Shown: piece after piece, positions 10,870-24,216 of the stretch
How the letters are laid out: every line of letters starts with the position of its first letter
Position numbering within the stretch: position 1 is the stretch's first letter
Assembly: GCA_015680685.1 (NCBI GenBank)
Contig: MNCI01023457.1
Span: 241,775-305,774 of the forward strand
Length of the DNA stretch: 64,000 nucleotides
Direction: 5' to 3'
From: Gnetum montanum
Lineage: Eukaryota > Streptophyta > Gnetopsida > Gnetales > Gnetaceae
Translations under genes and position numbers: made by a program
Notes under the pieces: generated by a model
What the model was told of the DNA's origin: nothing
The model's input: only the letters and a program-made list of their open reading frames with translations
Database searches by the model: none

Positions 10870-13739
10870 GGCAGAGTTTGTATACAAAATGTGGAAGTTG
10901 ATTGGACTGAATAATTGACTAGAGTGTTATATTAATAAACTTATTCAAGTTCTTTAAGTTTAACAAAATAATTTTAAAAATTATGGACATATCATCCTTA
11001 CACATTTGGTATAGACATTTATCAAAAACAAGGGATATGTCCTAGATAGTGCTTGATGACAACATCTCTTGTGGTGGGTCCTCTTATCTTATAGTTGTTG
11101 TGGCTACACTATTGCTACTACCTTCAACTTCAATGACTCAATTAAGGCTTTAATTTTTTCTTCCTTAGTCCTAGGTCATAAATAGTCTAGGAAAGTTTAC
11201 CTATATTATTCATTGTTAGCACTTCCTAAGGATATGAAAAAGTGGAAAAAATTTCATGAGCATTTATAAACTAGGCAATGAAATGTTTTCATTCAATGTT
11301 GAATGACTTCACTATATTCTTTAGCTCCTAGTAGTCAAAACATTTTCCTAGCCAAGCCCTACACCACATCTCTCTTATCTATGTATTTGGCCTTAAGGAA
11401 TTCAAGCTTCATGATTACAATTTGCAGCTTTTGGCATGCTTAAAAGTGGAGCTTATGTTTATTTTCATATGGTAAGTACAAACTTGTAACTTATATCTTC
11501 AAATTTATGTGGGTTTAGTTAGTAGTTGGCATTATGATATTAGTATAGTGCAGGTTAATGAACTTCATATATTTAGTCATCTCCTTAATTTATAACTCCT
11601 TCATTTTGATCTTAACTTGATTATAGATATTGAGATCCTCAAAGATGGATTGCCATGTGTTGCCTCAAAGCTATTGGAAGACTTGGTTAACTTTGGCCTT
11701 TACTAATCAAATCTTTTTTTCAATAATTTCCTTTTACATGTCCATCTATTTCTTGTAATGATTATTAATATTTTCATATTTAAAGGTTTTATTCTTCCAA
11801 GAAGTGATTTCAATGACTACTTTTTATTTAACTACACAAACTTCCTCCATTGAAAGATTATAATTCTTGACTATCAACCTATGTACATTCACATTATCTT
11901 TGGTTAACTATTCATGGAAATGCCTAGTATATTCTTCTATTTCTTACTTTTTTTCTTTTCTACTTTTATAACCTTTAGTTTTCCTTGGTCATCTCTTAAT
12001 TCTCCTTTCACATCATGGTAGGGTCCTTATTTTATCTATTCAACATTGCTTTCATTAAGGACATGTTCCAAGTTTTCTTCTCCTTTTCCATTTCCACCTA
12101 TTGTTTCTTAAGTCTTTAACTGTTCAAAGGCTTCATCTCTTGTGAGGTTAGGTTGGATGGTAGAACATGATAATTGAATGCAGATTTGTGTAACTTCATT
12201 TCTTAGCTGTTGGTTTATTGTCTATGGCTTCAGAAGCTCTATTTTAGCAATAAAAAATCTTGGCCTATATCTCAAAAAGTGTAAATTGAGTGCTTGTGAT
12301 GTCTTTGAGAATGTCAAAGATATTTGGAATTGATGGCTCAACTCCCACTAGTCTCTCTAATACCTCCTCATGTTGGGTTGCACTCATACCCCTTGAATTA
12401 GTACTTACAAACATTGAGGTATCTACCATTACAGTAAAATCTAGAATCGATGCATAAGGATCTTAGATGTAGCAAGAACCCAAAGTACTTTATCAATTCC
12501 ATTGACCATAACTTCCATAGTTATTTCTTGCCCTTTTCTTAGCATGATCACCATCGTGGCTTCATCCACTTCTTCTACCATCACAGAGAAGGTTGTAGCA
12601 TTGTTTGTAATCTCTAGCAATTGTTCCATATGCATAGATACTATAACTTTCCTTTTGGTAGGGTCTATTGAGATGATGACTTGGATTCTCTATATACTGA
12701 ATAGGTTGGACAAATTGTCCTCCTGCCAATTGATAGTTTATGTAACTTCATTAAGATGGCTCATGACAGAACAATAATCTCCCAAATCTTCAACAACTAC
12801 TTGATGTAATGCTTCTTTATTTCTAATCTTTGCTTTAGCACTTAATTTTTCTATGGTTGCTCTTATGTCGGATGGTAGAGGTGGAACATCCTCTTGAAGC
12901 CTAAGTGCTAGCTTCATCATTATCATCTCTTGCCTATATGTAGTGGTGGTTCTTTGAAGTACATCATTAGATTAGCATGTGATCCCTCCCCTTCTATAGA
13001 GTTTCCTAATCAAACATGAAAAGAAAAGTGTCTTCCTGACCTTTGCATTTTCTTTAAAATGCCTCTCTATTTCCAAGTAGATAAGTTATTTCAAGGTTAC
13101 TAGGAATTATCATCTAAGTAATGCATAGGCCCTCATTGAGAAGGATGTGATCTTACTTGGTCATACTATCAGATAGATATGGTATGACATAATCTTGAAG
13201 TATATTCTTTTAGCTAGGATAAGCTCATTGTATTTCTTCTTATGCATCTTATAGCATCACTAAATCCACTTCTTCTTGATCTTTTGATCTAATTAAGGGG
13301 ATACTTTTGAAATCTTCACTCCCACATTTGTTGAAATTGGAGGTTCAATGCAGTAGATATCACAATTGTAAGGCCTTGCCTCTCAAAATTACTAAGAACT
13401 CTCTTAGCACAAATGAGATAAATGAAAGATATTCAACTAGCACCATGGGTATATATAGGTTTCTCGTAGTTACATTAATGGAACAAAAGTTAAAAAAATT
13501 TCTCAATTCTTGGCTTACTTTTGAGGAATTTATTGACATTTTTTATATCAAATGAGAGCTATAGGAAGGGTTATGAGCCATATGGATAATTTGAATGAGT
13601 AGGAATGATGGATTGATGTGGTTTGTAAGCTTAATCATATAAGTACTTTTGGGATTTTTATCATGAAATTTCAACAAAAATAGGGAGAAATAATCAATTG
13701 ATGATACATAGTAGTAAAGTGAACAATGCTTGAAGTCAT
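10870..13739 (-). pseudogene. Unidentified degenerate coding-like tract
   Basis: The minus strand carries several adjoining open stretches: 12738-12926, with MIMMKLALRLQEDVPPLPSD; and 12441-12635, rich in Val, Glu and Met. Further charged, frameshifted frames reach back to about 11100. The style suggests an old protein-coding repeat, perhaps a retrotransposon ORF. I recognise no domain and assign no function. The plus-strand frame at 13307-13555 looks spurious. Confidence 0.3.
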
Positions 13740-14945
13740 TGGGCTTATGGGATTGTGTTGTGGGCTAGATCTCCAAGGATTCCCATAGCAAGATTTTACC
13801 TAAAGTGCCCTTGTATAACCATTTTACAAGGTGTCCATTAACACCTCAAGAATCAAAGATCAATCAAGTCCATGTTTGAGCAGCTACATAATTATTGTCA
13901 TTAGGATCATGTACTATACTAAATAAAACCATCAGCCTCATGATTGAGCATAGTACTAAGGTCAAATGAAATGAGGTAGGGTCATAGATATTGCAACATG
14001 AGGTAACTTACCACCTCTATAATAGGTTCTTTATATCGGGTATGGCTAAAATAACCATCATTTATCCAAATTCCAAATTAAGTCTGTATCATTGCAAGTG
14101 GCATTGCTTTGCATCATCTTCGGCCCATCACCATGAGACTAACCATAATCACATGAAAACATTATTACTCAAAAAAGAAAAATTAGAAAACATGCATTAA
14201 TTCCATAGTATAATTAATTAGTTACTAGCATGTGAATTATGGAACTTGGCCATTAGTTAGAGAGGTATCTTTAGGCATGGGTCACATGTCTTTATAACCC
14301 AATAGCTAATGCTAATCTCATCGATGGTGCATCTTCAAGCATGAGTCACATGTCTTTCTAGTCACATGATGGAACTAGTCAAAGAAACCATGAGATTCTC
14401 AAAGGCCACCTATCTTCAAGTATGGGTCACATGTCTTGCTATTACAATAATAAGGTAACAACTTTGAAGTGGTGGGACTCACAGAGAAAGCCCAAAGAAT
14501 CAACAAATCTACTTGATGTTACACCCTTCTCTCATACCTCTTGGTCATTTTCCCTTTCTTCCAGACATAATGATCATGGCTTAATTTTTGTTTTTATGTG
14601 ATAAAATCCACATTACTTTCATGATAAGGATTCCTTATTTATGAAAATGGAGGGATGAATGTCATGACTTCACTACTTTTGCATAATTACTCTTTTGATA
14701 TTTTGATAACATAGGACACAATCGCAATTATAAAGTTGGCTCCCACACATAAGTAACAATTTAATAACAAAAATTTGTCAGAATATGACTCAAAGAAATT
14801 ACAAAATATAGCAAATATAGAAAATATAAAATATAAAGAAAATGAAAATGTATAAAGAAAATGAAAAATTAAAAGAAACTGTAAAACAAAAAGTTTAGCA
14901 ATTGCACTCAAAGCCTTCCAAAAGGTCTCTTTCATGACTAAGTTT
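13740..14945 (-). repeat. Dispersed 1.2 kb repeat, copy 2 (possible 3' LTR)
   Basis: Collinear with 730-1870. It lies immediately downstream, in minus-strand terms, of the integrase fragment at 15430-15960, the position expected of that element's 3' LTR. This copy has three copies of a unit like ATCTTCAAGCATGGGTCACA (14266-14294, 14331-14357, 14411-14439), where copy 1 has one. The strand is inferred from the neighbouring pol. Confidence 0.5.
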
Positions 14946-15099
14946 TGAGGGAGTGATATTGAAATTGGATCTCATAGCAGCATGGTTAGAAGTGTTTAAA
15001 GAATTAGTCCCACAGGGTTTATTAAATAGCTTAATTTACTAGATGTTAATCGAGATAAGGTTCTAGGGATTCATTAGATGGTAAAACTATAAGGCATTA

Positions 15100-16560
15100 G
15101 ACCTATAAACCACATGGACTATGTATGATTCCTTTTAAAGCATTTGAAATTTTGTATGTTGTGGTACATGATTTGGGTTATTGTAGAGGACCTTGTCTCC
15201 TAATTAAAGATCTAAGCATCAAATTTTTGGATCATGTCTCTCTTTGTTGTAGTCCCTCTAGACTTCATTGTGCATCGAGGCTATCATTCTATTTTCGCTT
15301 AGCACATTTAGATTCATCAATCTCTCTCATTGTTCTAGGGTGAGTTCTAAGTTTAGGTTACAAGTAGTGTTCATCATATTGAGTATTGCATCTATCAACA
15401 ATTTAGGTAATTTTTCATATTGTAGTTCGTATAGAAAATAAGCAATAGGAATTTTACATGTTGAACCATAAGCCCACAAAGCATAATTGAGTTTTCTACT
15501 TTAGTCCTTCCTATACTTACTAATGGTATGTGTTAATATTTAAGTTATCTCTCAACTAGTAACCTCGATTTCTCCACTAGCTTAGGACAATATGACATAG
15601 TCAACTTATGCTCAACCCCAAAGTGTTGCATTAGGTTCTTCAAGATTAGTCTAGTAAAATGAGTCCCATTATTAGATATAAGTCCACAAGACACAACAAA
15701 CCTATTTACCACATGCTACTCAAACAATTTAGCAATAGTTGCTATAGTGTAATTAGTTACTATAACTCCTTCATCCCACTTTGTATGATAATCTACAACC
15801 ATAATGATGTATGACTTGGCATTTGAAGGAGTGATAAGATCCATGAAGTCCATTTCCCATAGATTGAAAGGTTCTAGTCGTCAAATCTAATTTTGTGTTA
15901 GAATCTTATTAAGATTTCACCATCATGTTGGCAACATTCACAAGATTTTGAAAAATGATGTGCATCATGAAAGAGAATTGTCCACATGCTTATGCTATTA
16001 TGTTTTAGATTGACATGGCTAGCAATCAAGATTATTGTTAGAGATCTTTTGTTTCAAGACTATGCCCTCCTAAACCATGAGGTGGATCTTATACTAATTT
16101 CTTTTTAAGTTTGTTTCAATACACCTATTAACACTTGCTCTAATTGATTTAGGGCTTGTTCAAATTTGAAGCCATAGGTGGAAAAGTTATTCATGAAGAC
16201 TTCAACACCATCCCTGACCTACTTTTGGAAGATGCTTAATTCAAATTTGAAGCCAAAGGTGGAAAAGTTATTCACGAAGACTTCAACACCATCCCTGACC
16301 TACTTTTGGAAGATGCTTAAGACTAGGTGTTGAAAGGTAGCAATTACATTACATAAGCCAAATGACATCTTTTTGTATGCAAAAGTTCCTTAGGTATTCA
16401 TGATCATTATCTTGACTTGATTTTCTAGTGTAATCTGGATTAGGTGATATGATCCTATCATTAATTGACCATAACTTGTAGTATCTTGTTCCATTGGTGA
16501 TCTACAACATGACTCTACCATGACCTAACTACAATTCATAGTCACTCTATAGTTGTCCAA
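15100..16560 (-). pseudogene. Ty3 pol fragment: reverse transcriptase end joined to integrase core
   Basis: On the minus strand, about 16560-16140 encodes the end of a reverse transcriptase, with an active-site block read as VEVFMNNFSTYG (Met-Asp-Asp expected). About 15960-15430 encodes an integrase core (LWEMDFMDLI, then LISNNGTHF). RNase H and the integrase zinc region between them appear lost. Many stops are present. An 81-bp piece of the reverse transcriptase is tandemly duplicated (see 16159-16320). Confidence 0.75.
16159..16320. repeat. 81-bp tandem duplication inside the dead reverse transcriptase
   Basis: Units 16159-16239 and 16240-16320 differ at only two positions (T/A and T/C). 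The unit is 27 codons long, so the minus-strand frame is kept and the active-site block appears twice (FMNN in one copy, FVNN in the other). Confidence 0.95.
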
Positions 16561-18586
16561 AATGATGCATTTTTTTGCCAAGAAGACTAATGCAAAGATG
16601 TCAAAATCAATGAAACACATTAAAAGAAGAATTTAAATGATTCAAAATGCAAGCACATATTCAAAGATTTCAATGAAATATGATCAAATTGCAATACAAT
16701 CAAGAAAATCATAGATGGAAACCAAATAATGAAAGATTTAAAAAGAAACATAAGGAGCTTGGAATTACAAAATTTCAATTCCTCTACCTTCTTGATGATT
16801 CCAACATAAGAACAATTTAGCAAGAAGACCCTAGATCTAACCTCCAAACAATAGGGTAAAAAGTTCAATATATTTTAAGGCCCTCAACGTAGCAATGATA
16901 GACTCAACAATCAACAAGTCTAATGGTGAAGAATAATATCAAAGTTTACATTTTTATAGGAAAAGATTAAGGTATCAATGGTTAGGATTTAATGACTAAC
17001 AGATGGCTTTGATGATCCTAAGGGTTAATTCGTGTCATGATCCTAGGCTTCGTAAATCTCTAACATTAGATTAATTCTTCATCAATGGTTGCTAAGGCTC
17101 AATCTATGTTGTCCAATAATGGACCAATCACCACTAACTAGCAAGTATTAATTACATCCATGTCAATCTAAAACATAATAGCATAAGCATGAGACAAAAT
17201 AAATGGCAAAAAAAAAAAACATTTACCATTATCATTATTACATCAATGGGGTCCATTTGCCAATCAACTTTCCTTTCGCAAGGTTTCAAGTTTAGTTACA
17301 AGTAATAAGCGTAATCAAGAATAATCATTAAGTGTGAAGCATGAGACATGTTAAATAGACAACTTATCATTTACAAAATCTTATTCCAAAAATATAAAAC
17401 TTGGCAAATAAGGCTATTACATGGAAAATTCAAAATTTGCATGTTATCAAACTCAAAAATCAAAAAACGAAAGATCATCATAAGGGAAAAAGGATCAATC
17501 CTAGTGTGAGAAGTGACTTTTTGATTCAAAGTATATCAAGCCAGAATAGATCTTTTGTCCCAAAGTACAATGGTCAAACTTACAATGTTCAATAATGCTA
17601 AAAAAGTTCATAAATAAAGTTGATTCAAAATCAAAATAACGATTGTAAAGTTGATTTTACTCTTTGAGATAATGTTTTTGAGCAACATTTTGTAAATCTT
17701 GCATTGCATTATATTTTCCTACATATTCTTAGCTATCTAACAAAATCTTGATCCCTTTTATAACATATAAATTCAAATTTCTTGTTATGGTGATATTTCT
17801 ACTTTGCATGCAAAACCATTTTTATGTGCAGCCATTAGAACTTAAAATACTAAATAATGGTACAGCAAATATTGCTCACACTTGCAACATTTACCTAAAA
17901 CAACATAATCTAATATCGATAGTATCCCAACATAACATGAAATGTCATATTTAACATTTTTTTTTTATAATTTTGTAATTAATATCACGTCTAAAAGCCC
18001 GTATAGCATAACAAAGAAGTCGCCCGATCCCTTAGAGTTTTGGTAGTAATATGGCCTCTGTTCATCGATGCTTGCAAAATGATGGGAACCGACATCTACC
18101 TTGCGAAATTTCAGTTGCAAAATAACGTATCTCAAGAATTTTCGAATCATATACAGGGTTGCCGAGTTGCATCTGGTCAAATTTCAAAATCAACTGAAAT
18201 TAGTTTATCAAAAGAAACATCATTGGCAACGAATGCCCAGCAAAATTTTCCTCAAAGACGGTAGGGAAATTACATCTGATTTATCATAAACTTGCAACTT
18301 GAGTTAATAATGGTTATGAAACAAAAGTTGACCTTGTTCGTCAAGGCTCTCTTTAATGTTCCTGTGATGTAAAACCATTTGTTCATACAAATGCAATCAG
18401 GAAAAGGTTAGGATCCTCTGTGGTTACATAACGCTCCTTAGCAGATTAAGGGCAGATACAAGTTAAACGGGGAATGTGGTAACATGGCTTTGTAACTGTA
18501 AAGAGGACACTTGAAAAAAACATGTGCTTAGCAACTTACATCACAAAAAATTAAACTCCCTTTATGGCAGTCTATACTCAACGTAT
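16561..18586. other. Intergenic sequence and DRP5A 3' flank
   Basis: I see no gene. The sequence is AT-rich, with an A-run at about 17207-17219. The part next to 18586 should contain the DRP5A 3' untranslated region on the minus strand; I found no canonical AATAAA within about 300 bases of the stop codon. Small open frames here have no recognisable domain. The TATA-like CTATAAAAATG complement near 16955 could belong to an LTR, but I cannot support that further. Confidence 0.4.
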
Positions 18587-21500
18587 TCAACGCAAACGGG
18601 CAAGATTTCGAAACTCGTTCAAGCAAGAATGCAGAGTCTTTTGACGCTTTTTCAGGGAATGGTGTTGAGCTTTCAACCTATCCACAGCATCAGGTGCCAC
18701 AAACATCTCCATGAACTTCTCATCATTAACTGAAAACAAGTCTATACCCAAAGCTAGCAGCAATTTGTCTTGGCTAAACAACAAGTCAAACAGTCAATAC
18801 AATTTGAATAGCACAAGTTTAGAAAAGAGTTCTCATTTTCAATTGAAAAAACAAAAAGGTACGAAATGCTCACCATGGAGTCAAAAATCCGGCATTGAGT
18901 GTGGATGGCACAATGTTATGAAGAAGGGCTTCTCGGATTCGGCCAAAGTGCTGGGCAGCATAACAACAGACTTCATTGTATGCAGACGAATGAGCGCTGT
19001 CACCAAACAATCCTTGCGATTTGGTGTGTTTGGGTTCCTTTTTATTATGCATGTGACCAACATTTGCAGATGAAATGTGCCTTTTCCTGCCACCTACTAC
19101 TAATTCAGGAGCTACAAGAGTAGATGATGAAAACACTGTGCTATTGTTTTTCTTTGCTACCAAGTTGCCATTTGGCAGTTCCGGAGAAGGAGTTTCAGGA
19201 ACAGTCAATTGGCTTTCTTTAAGGGGATCTCTTGAGGAGTTGGAGGAATTCTTGGTATGCTGGTCGTGGGAATCTTTGTTGGGTGTTGTGTGAGACTGAC
19301 GACTCAAAGGTTTGTTTTCTTTCTGCTGCTGCTGCTCATCCTCATCGTCGTCGTCGTCGTCTGGTATGTCTTGTTGTTCTTGTGAAAGATCCAAGAATAA
19401 GGAGGAAGAAGCAACCATGGACAGTCCCATACCCAACAACTCATGTCTGGCCTTGTCAAGGCCATATACTTGGGAGTAAGGGCTGGTTACTGAATCCAGA
19501 TGATGGCGTACTAGCTCCTTGCATTTCTGCGTTAGATTCCTTACAAATCCATTGTAAGCACGTCTCAGAGCTGTATGGAAAACAATATAGCCACCCACCC
19601 CAGCCTCGTTGTGTTTGTCACCTGACCATTTTAATTAATTTATTTACCATAAATCCTAGAGAATAATACTTTTTGGTCAATTAAATTCGCTGTTTTGTAT
19701 AGCAAATTTGTTTATTCAAGTGTCAACCAATTTTGCTCTTAACCAATATCAGTTTTCTTGAAAATACAACTTTTAATGCAGTCAATTTCACCTGTATAGT
19801 TAAAAGGCACAAATGTTATCTAAAGTTTTAATGAACTGTTTTACACCTTTGCATAAATTTGTGTTTTGTGAGTGAAATTGATTACATCAAAGAACAAATT
19901 TGAGTTTTACCCTGAACAAAATTGATAGTGATTAAGAGAGTAATTAGTTTACAATTGAGCAAAATTGATTTCCAATTAAATAATTTTGCTTTACAGTCTA
20001 GTAAAGCAAAATTGCTATAAAAATAAAAAATTCAATTCAGCAGAGTAATAATACTAATTGAATGGAGATCAGAGAGAGACTCACCGTGATCAGACAAGTC
20101 TTGCATTTTGTTGCGTTCAGTGGCAAGGTCAAAAAGGCTTGTGAGAACAAAAGCCAGGCGATGGCAAGCAGCATCCAAAAGAGGAGCAAGCCATGCTCTG
20201 GCAGCTTCGCGGGCAATTCCTGCAGCTGCAGCTGAAACTACTTCCCTTAGTCCTCCTCCTCCTCCATAGCATCCTCTTCCAGAATGCGCCAACAAAATAT
20301 TGGCTACCTACAAATCACCCACCGTCAATGGCCCACAGACCCACACAGCGACATCGTCATTCTTATGTGAATTACCTTTCAAATTACATATGTTTTGGTA
20401 AAATAAAACAGATTTGTAAATCACCATTTCTCTTGATAGTGGAGGACACTCTATGGAACAAGTTGCACAGTTAAACTCTTGCAGAACTCTTGCAAAAGCA
20501 GCCCCTCCGTACAGTTTCAGATTTGCATTGACTGGCTTAACATCCACATTTAAGCCAGGCCATTTTCCCACACCACTCTCCGCTCTTTCGTCTTCCATTG
20601 TCTTGCCCCAGTCCTCTGGATCAGGATCGGCAGCCCCATCAATTAAAGCAACCTTGCCCAAAATAACCCATCAATACTATTACACCAAGACAGAATAAGA
20701 GAAACAAGTATGTAAATCAAAACTCAAGCCAATATGATCAAACTAATATATGATTTCTTGTTTAAACTTTCATCCGCCTGTTGCCTACAAAGAAAAACGA
20801 AAAGCATACCACATGTCCAGCAATAGCAGCTGTATATATGAGAGCAGAACGTCTAAGAGCTGCTATGTCAGAGGAAGATTGCAGTTTTTGTTCAATATTG
20901 GAAATTTCGGATGCTACTTCGCTGACACGATGTTCAAGCAATGCAAGGGTTGCAGGAGCAGCTTCCCAATATCTAATAACAATTACAAAGAGTAGTGACT
21001 ACCTTAACAGAGTGATGCCATGTATATCTACCCTTTAACAATAACAAAGATTCTTTGTGGCACAAACCTCCTTTCCAGCTCTGTCTCCAAGTACCGCTTA
21101 AGACTTACAAAACCAATGTGACACCCGAACTGTTCCTCATCAAATCCACCCACGACATTCTCTCGTAAATGACGAAGTACTTCAGAATCGACCTGAGAAA
21201 TTTGTCGACGGAACTCTTCATTTGTAATAGTTCCTCTGTCTTTTGGAAGAGCAACAAAAAAAGGTCTAGTGTTGTCCCCTAGGTAACCGCTAGCACTGAG
21301 GTAACGATCCACTTCCCATCTTTCGCCAAATTCCTGAATGTTGGACCGTCAAAATTAGATTTCTTTCATAAAATTCCTATAAGATATGCAGATCAGTTAC
21401 TGCTGTATTTTATAACCCACCTTCAAACGGTTATCAAACTTTGACACAACCACAATAGTTCTTCTTAAATGAGGATCGATTGAACGAATTGTGTCCAACC

Positions 21501-24216
21501 ACAGCGAAGAACACCATTCAACGCTACTTTGTTGAAGAAAAAGAAGCAATCGATGTCGAGGTGATGCCAAAGCCTTTACCATAGATAAAATGTCATCTGG
21601 AGTACTCTCTGGTTCCCCTTTTTTGGCCTGTCAACCAAAAACATTTTAAATAAAGAAATCATTAGAAGCAAGAATAGTTTAAGAGATAAGCAATGAATAT
21701 TTTGAAGAAAAACAAAAAGAATGGAGAATCACTGGTTTATAAAAGTTCACTTGTGAATTTCCAAAAGGTCATTTTAAATTATAACCAGAAGTTCTAACCT
21801 TTGCAGGCAACATTTTACAAGCTTGAATTGCACTTACGATACCGATGTGTTCGTTGTGTTTCACCTAAGTACTACTTTTTAGTTTATGTCTGCGTCAAAA
21901 TCATTATCAATGATAAGTAATTTGCAGGGAGCTTTTGAAAGTGGTTATTTTAACTCAGTTCAGAAGATGTTTAAATGCAATTTTTTTCAGAATGCTCTCA
22001 TTCTATTTTTACAAAAATTATGACTTCTAAAACAAAAGAAATACCTGATCAAAGTATAAATACAATTTTTATAATGAAATTCAAACAACCTTTTCAAGTA
22101 ATTGGAAGAAAGAATTACATGCATTAAAAGGGTACCCACAATAGTACCTTATAACTTGGATAAAGGTAAAGCACAACAAATTAATGGCATAAAGAAAGTG
22201 TGATAATATCTAAAGCAACAGAAATTATACAGTTAAAAATAATAAATTAGAATGCATGTCTCACGGCAAAGATGTACATATTGGGGTTTAGGTACCTTTG
22301 AGCTACTTTGCAGGGCAAGGTAACAAATTTGTTATCATTGCATCAATGAGATCAACCGAATTTACATGGAACCAAAACTAGTGTTTTAACACATACATGT
22401 ACGAAGCCCAGATCTAATTAAGTCATAGCATAGGCCTATTGCTGGTTTTGCACATCAGGGATTTGGAATCAATGGCTCAAAAATTTCACCCTTCATGTCA
22501 TATATTACATGATGTTAAACATAGTTGGGTTTTCACAGATTAAAAGTCATATTCCCCTTTTTAACAAAGCATTTCGTCAGATGCATTAATATATTAAATT
22601 ACTATCATACATGCATTACATGCATGACGTTAGACATTAAGGAGAAATGGCTCCACCTTGGAAAGATACAGAGGCTAAACACCAGACAAAACCTTCAATA
22701 CTTACTGAGAATTGTACAACATTTTGCAACTGCCAATTTCCAGAATGCAAGTACCTAATAAATTTCATGAGTCCCTTGCAAATGTCACTGTAGTTTAATG
22801 GCCTTCCTTGTAAACCTCTTATCACCTTCCACTTATATTCAAATTCAGTAGAACCTATCCACGCATGCATCTTCATGCCCATAAACCAACATCTCGAATT
22901 CTATGACCGTCTTTTATAATTAATACATTTTCTTCATGGCTGTTAACCACCTACAATTCTTCTCATAGCAATGGCTAATTTTAGCATGAGAATTAATTTT
23001 AAAACAAACGTTCATAATCTCTGCAAATTATTCAGGTTTGCTTTTGTGTAACTGATTCCTAAGGTTCAAATTTCATTATCACGGTTCACATCCAAAAAGT
23101 GCAAAAATAATACGGATAATAATAACTGTTTACTAATTATGATAACAAATAAAAAAATTTAGTTTCATAATAAGAATAAGAATCATACATCTGTATTTCA
23201 TCTAAATAACTACTTTTTTTTCTTGTCGGTGTCAAAAATAATGTTTCCCATGAAAGAATGTCATTTAGCAATGTTATTTCATATGGTAAAGCTGAGCACT
23301 ACTCGATTTAAAATTGTACAAGAAGGATTTCATAAAAATGAAGATCTATTGTGGTGCCTTGGGGAAAGAAGTTACCTTGAGGACAAATCCAGGTGTATCT
23401 ATGATGGTCAAATTTGGACAATGTGCATACTCCACGCGCATTACAATAGGCTTTGCCGAAACAGCAGCTCTCAGTTTCTTCAAATGCCCCTCAGTCCTTG
23501 TCCTGATGATATCCGCTATGCTGGAGCCTGCAGCAACTGGAGTTCCATAAACATCGCTATCCTCGTCCTAGAAAAACGAAGGGGCCTCATCAGCACCAGC
23601 ATCATCAAATGACGACGCTCCTGATTTATAAGTAAACAACAATTCCTCCCAGACCTAACAGCAATAACTGAAAAATAGCTAAAAAAGAAACAACAGCAGA
23701 AACTGGTGATGAATTTCTATTTCTCTACAACGAATAAAAACCTAGGTAGGGTTTGAGGAATAATGAGTGTGGCGGAATCAAGATTCAGCGGCTCACCTGA
23801 AACCGGCAGCGAGGCTCAGGGGCGGAAGGATCGTGGAGCATCTGGAGCATAAGAGGTCTGCGAGTTCCCATTTCGACCTCGCGGACATTGAATCGAAAGC
23901 CAAGCAGGGCCTCAAGCAGCGTGCTCTTACCATCGGATTGGCCTCCCAATGCCACAATCTCTGGAATGGCCAAACTGTCGCTCTCGTTCAAACCTAATGC
24001 CACAGCGCTGGCTTGCAGTCGACTGTACGCCTCAAACCTTGATCGAATATCCGCTGAACAACCATACAAGCGCTCTTCCTCCTCCTCATGATGATAATCA
24101 TAATGTTTTCTTCTGCCATTGCTTTCTACTGCCATCGCCTTGGCCTTGGCCTTGGATCCCGGCGGAGGACTACCACCACTCTGTGAGGAGCTGCTGCTGC
24201 TGCTTCTTATGCTCAT
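18587..24216 (-). CDS. DRP5A: Dynamin-related protein 5A, intact nine-exon gene
   Basis: This is a large GTPase of the plant dynamin family. Its Arabidopsis relative acts at the cell plate in cytokinesis, and its paralogue ARC5/DRP5B divides chloroplasts. Exons on the minus strand are 24216-23797, 23567-23376, 21627-21421, 21333-21068, 20972-20810, 20652-20425, 20307-20085, 19621-18874 and 18773-18587. All introns are GT-AG, phases agree, and the sum is 2634 nt (877 residues plus TGA). G1 is GGQSDGKS (91-98), G2 Thr118, G3 DTPG (197-200) and G4 SKFD (266-269). A middle domain follows, then an acidic/Gln-rich, probably disordered insert (about 650-745) and a C-terminal GED-like helical region (about 780-877). 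There is no PH or proline-rich domain. Phrases such as VREVEMGTRRP, SSVEWCSSLWLD and TVPETPSP match DRP5A rather than DRP5B. The 1748-bp intron 2 holds nothing recognisable. The start is the first in-frame ATG before a Ser-rich N terminus; a slightly different start is possible. Confidence 0.96.

Noticed and set aside
19232-19666. Plus-strand 144-codon frame over DRP5A exon 8
   Set aside because: Shadow of the real coding strand, produced by the Ser/Asp/Gln-rich codons.
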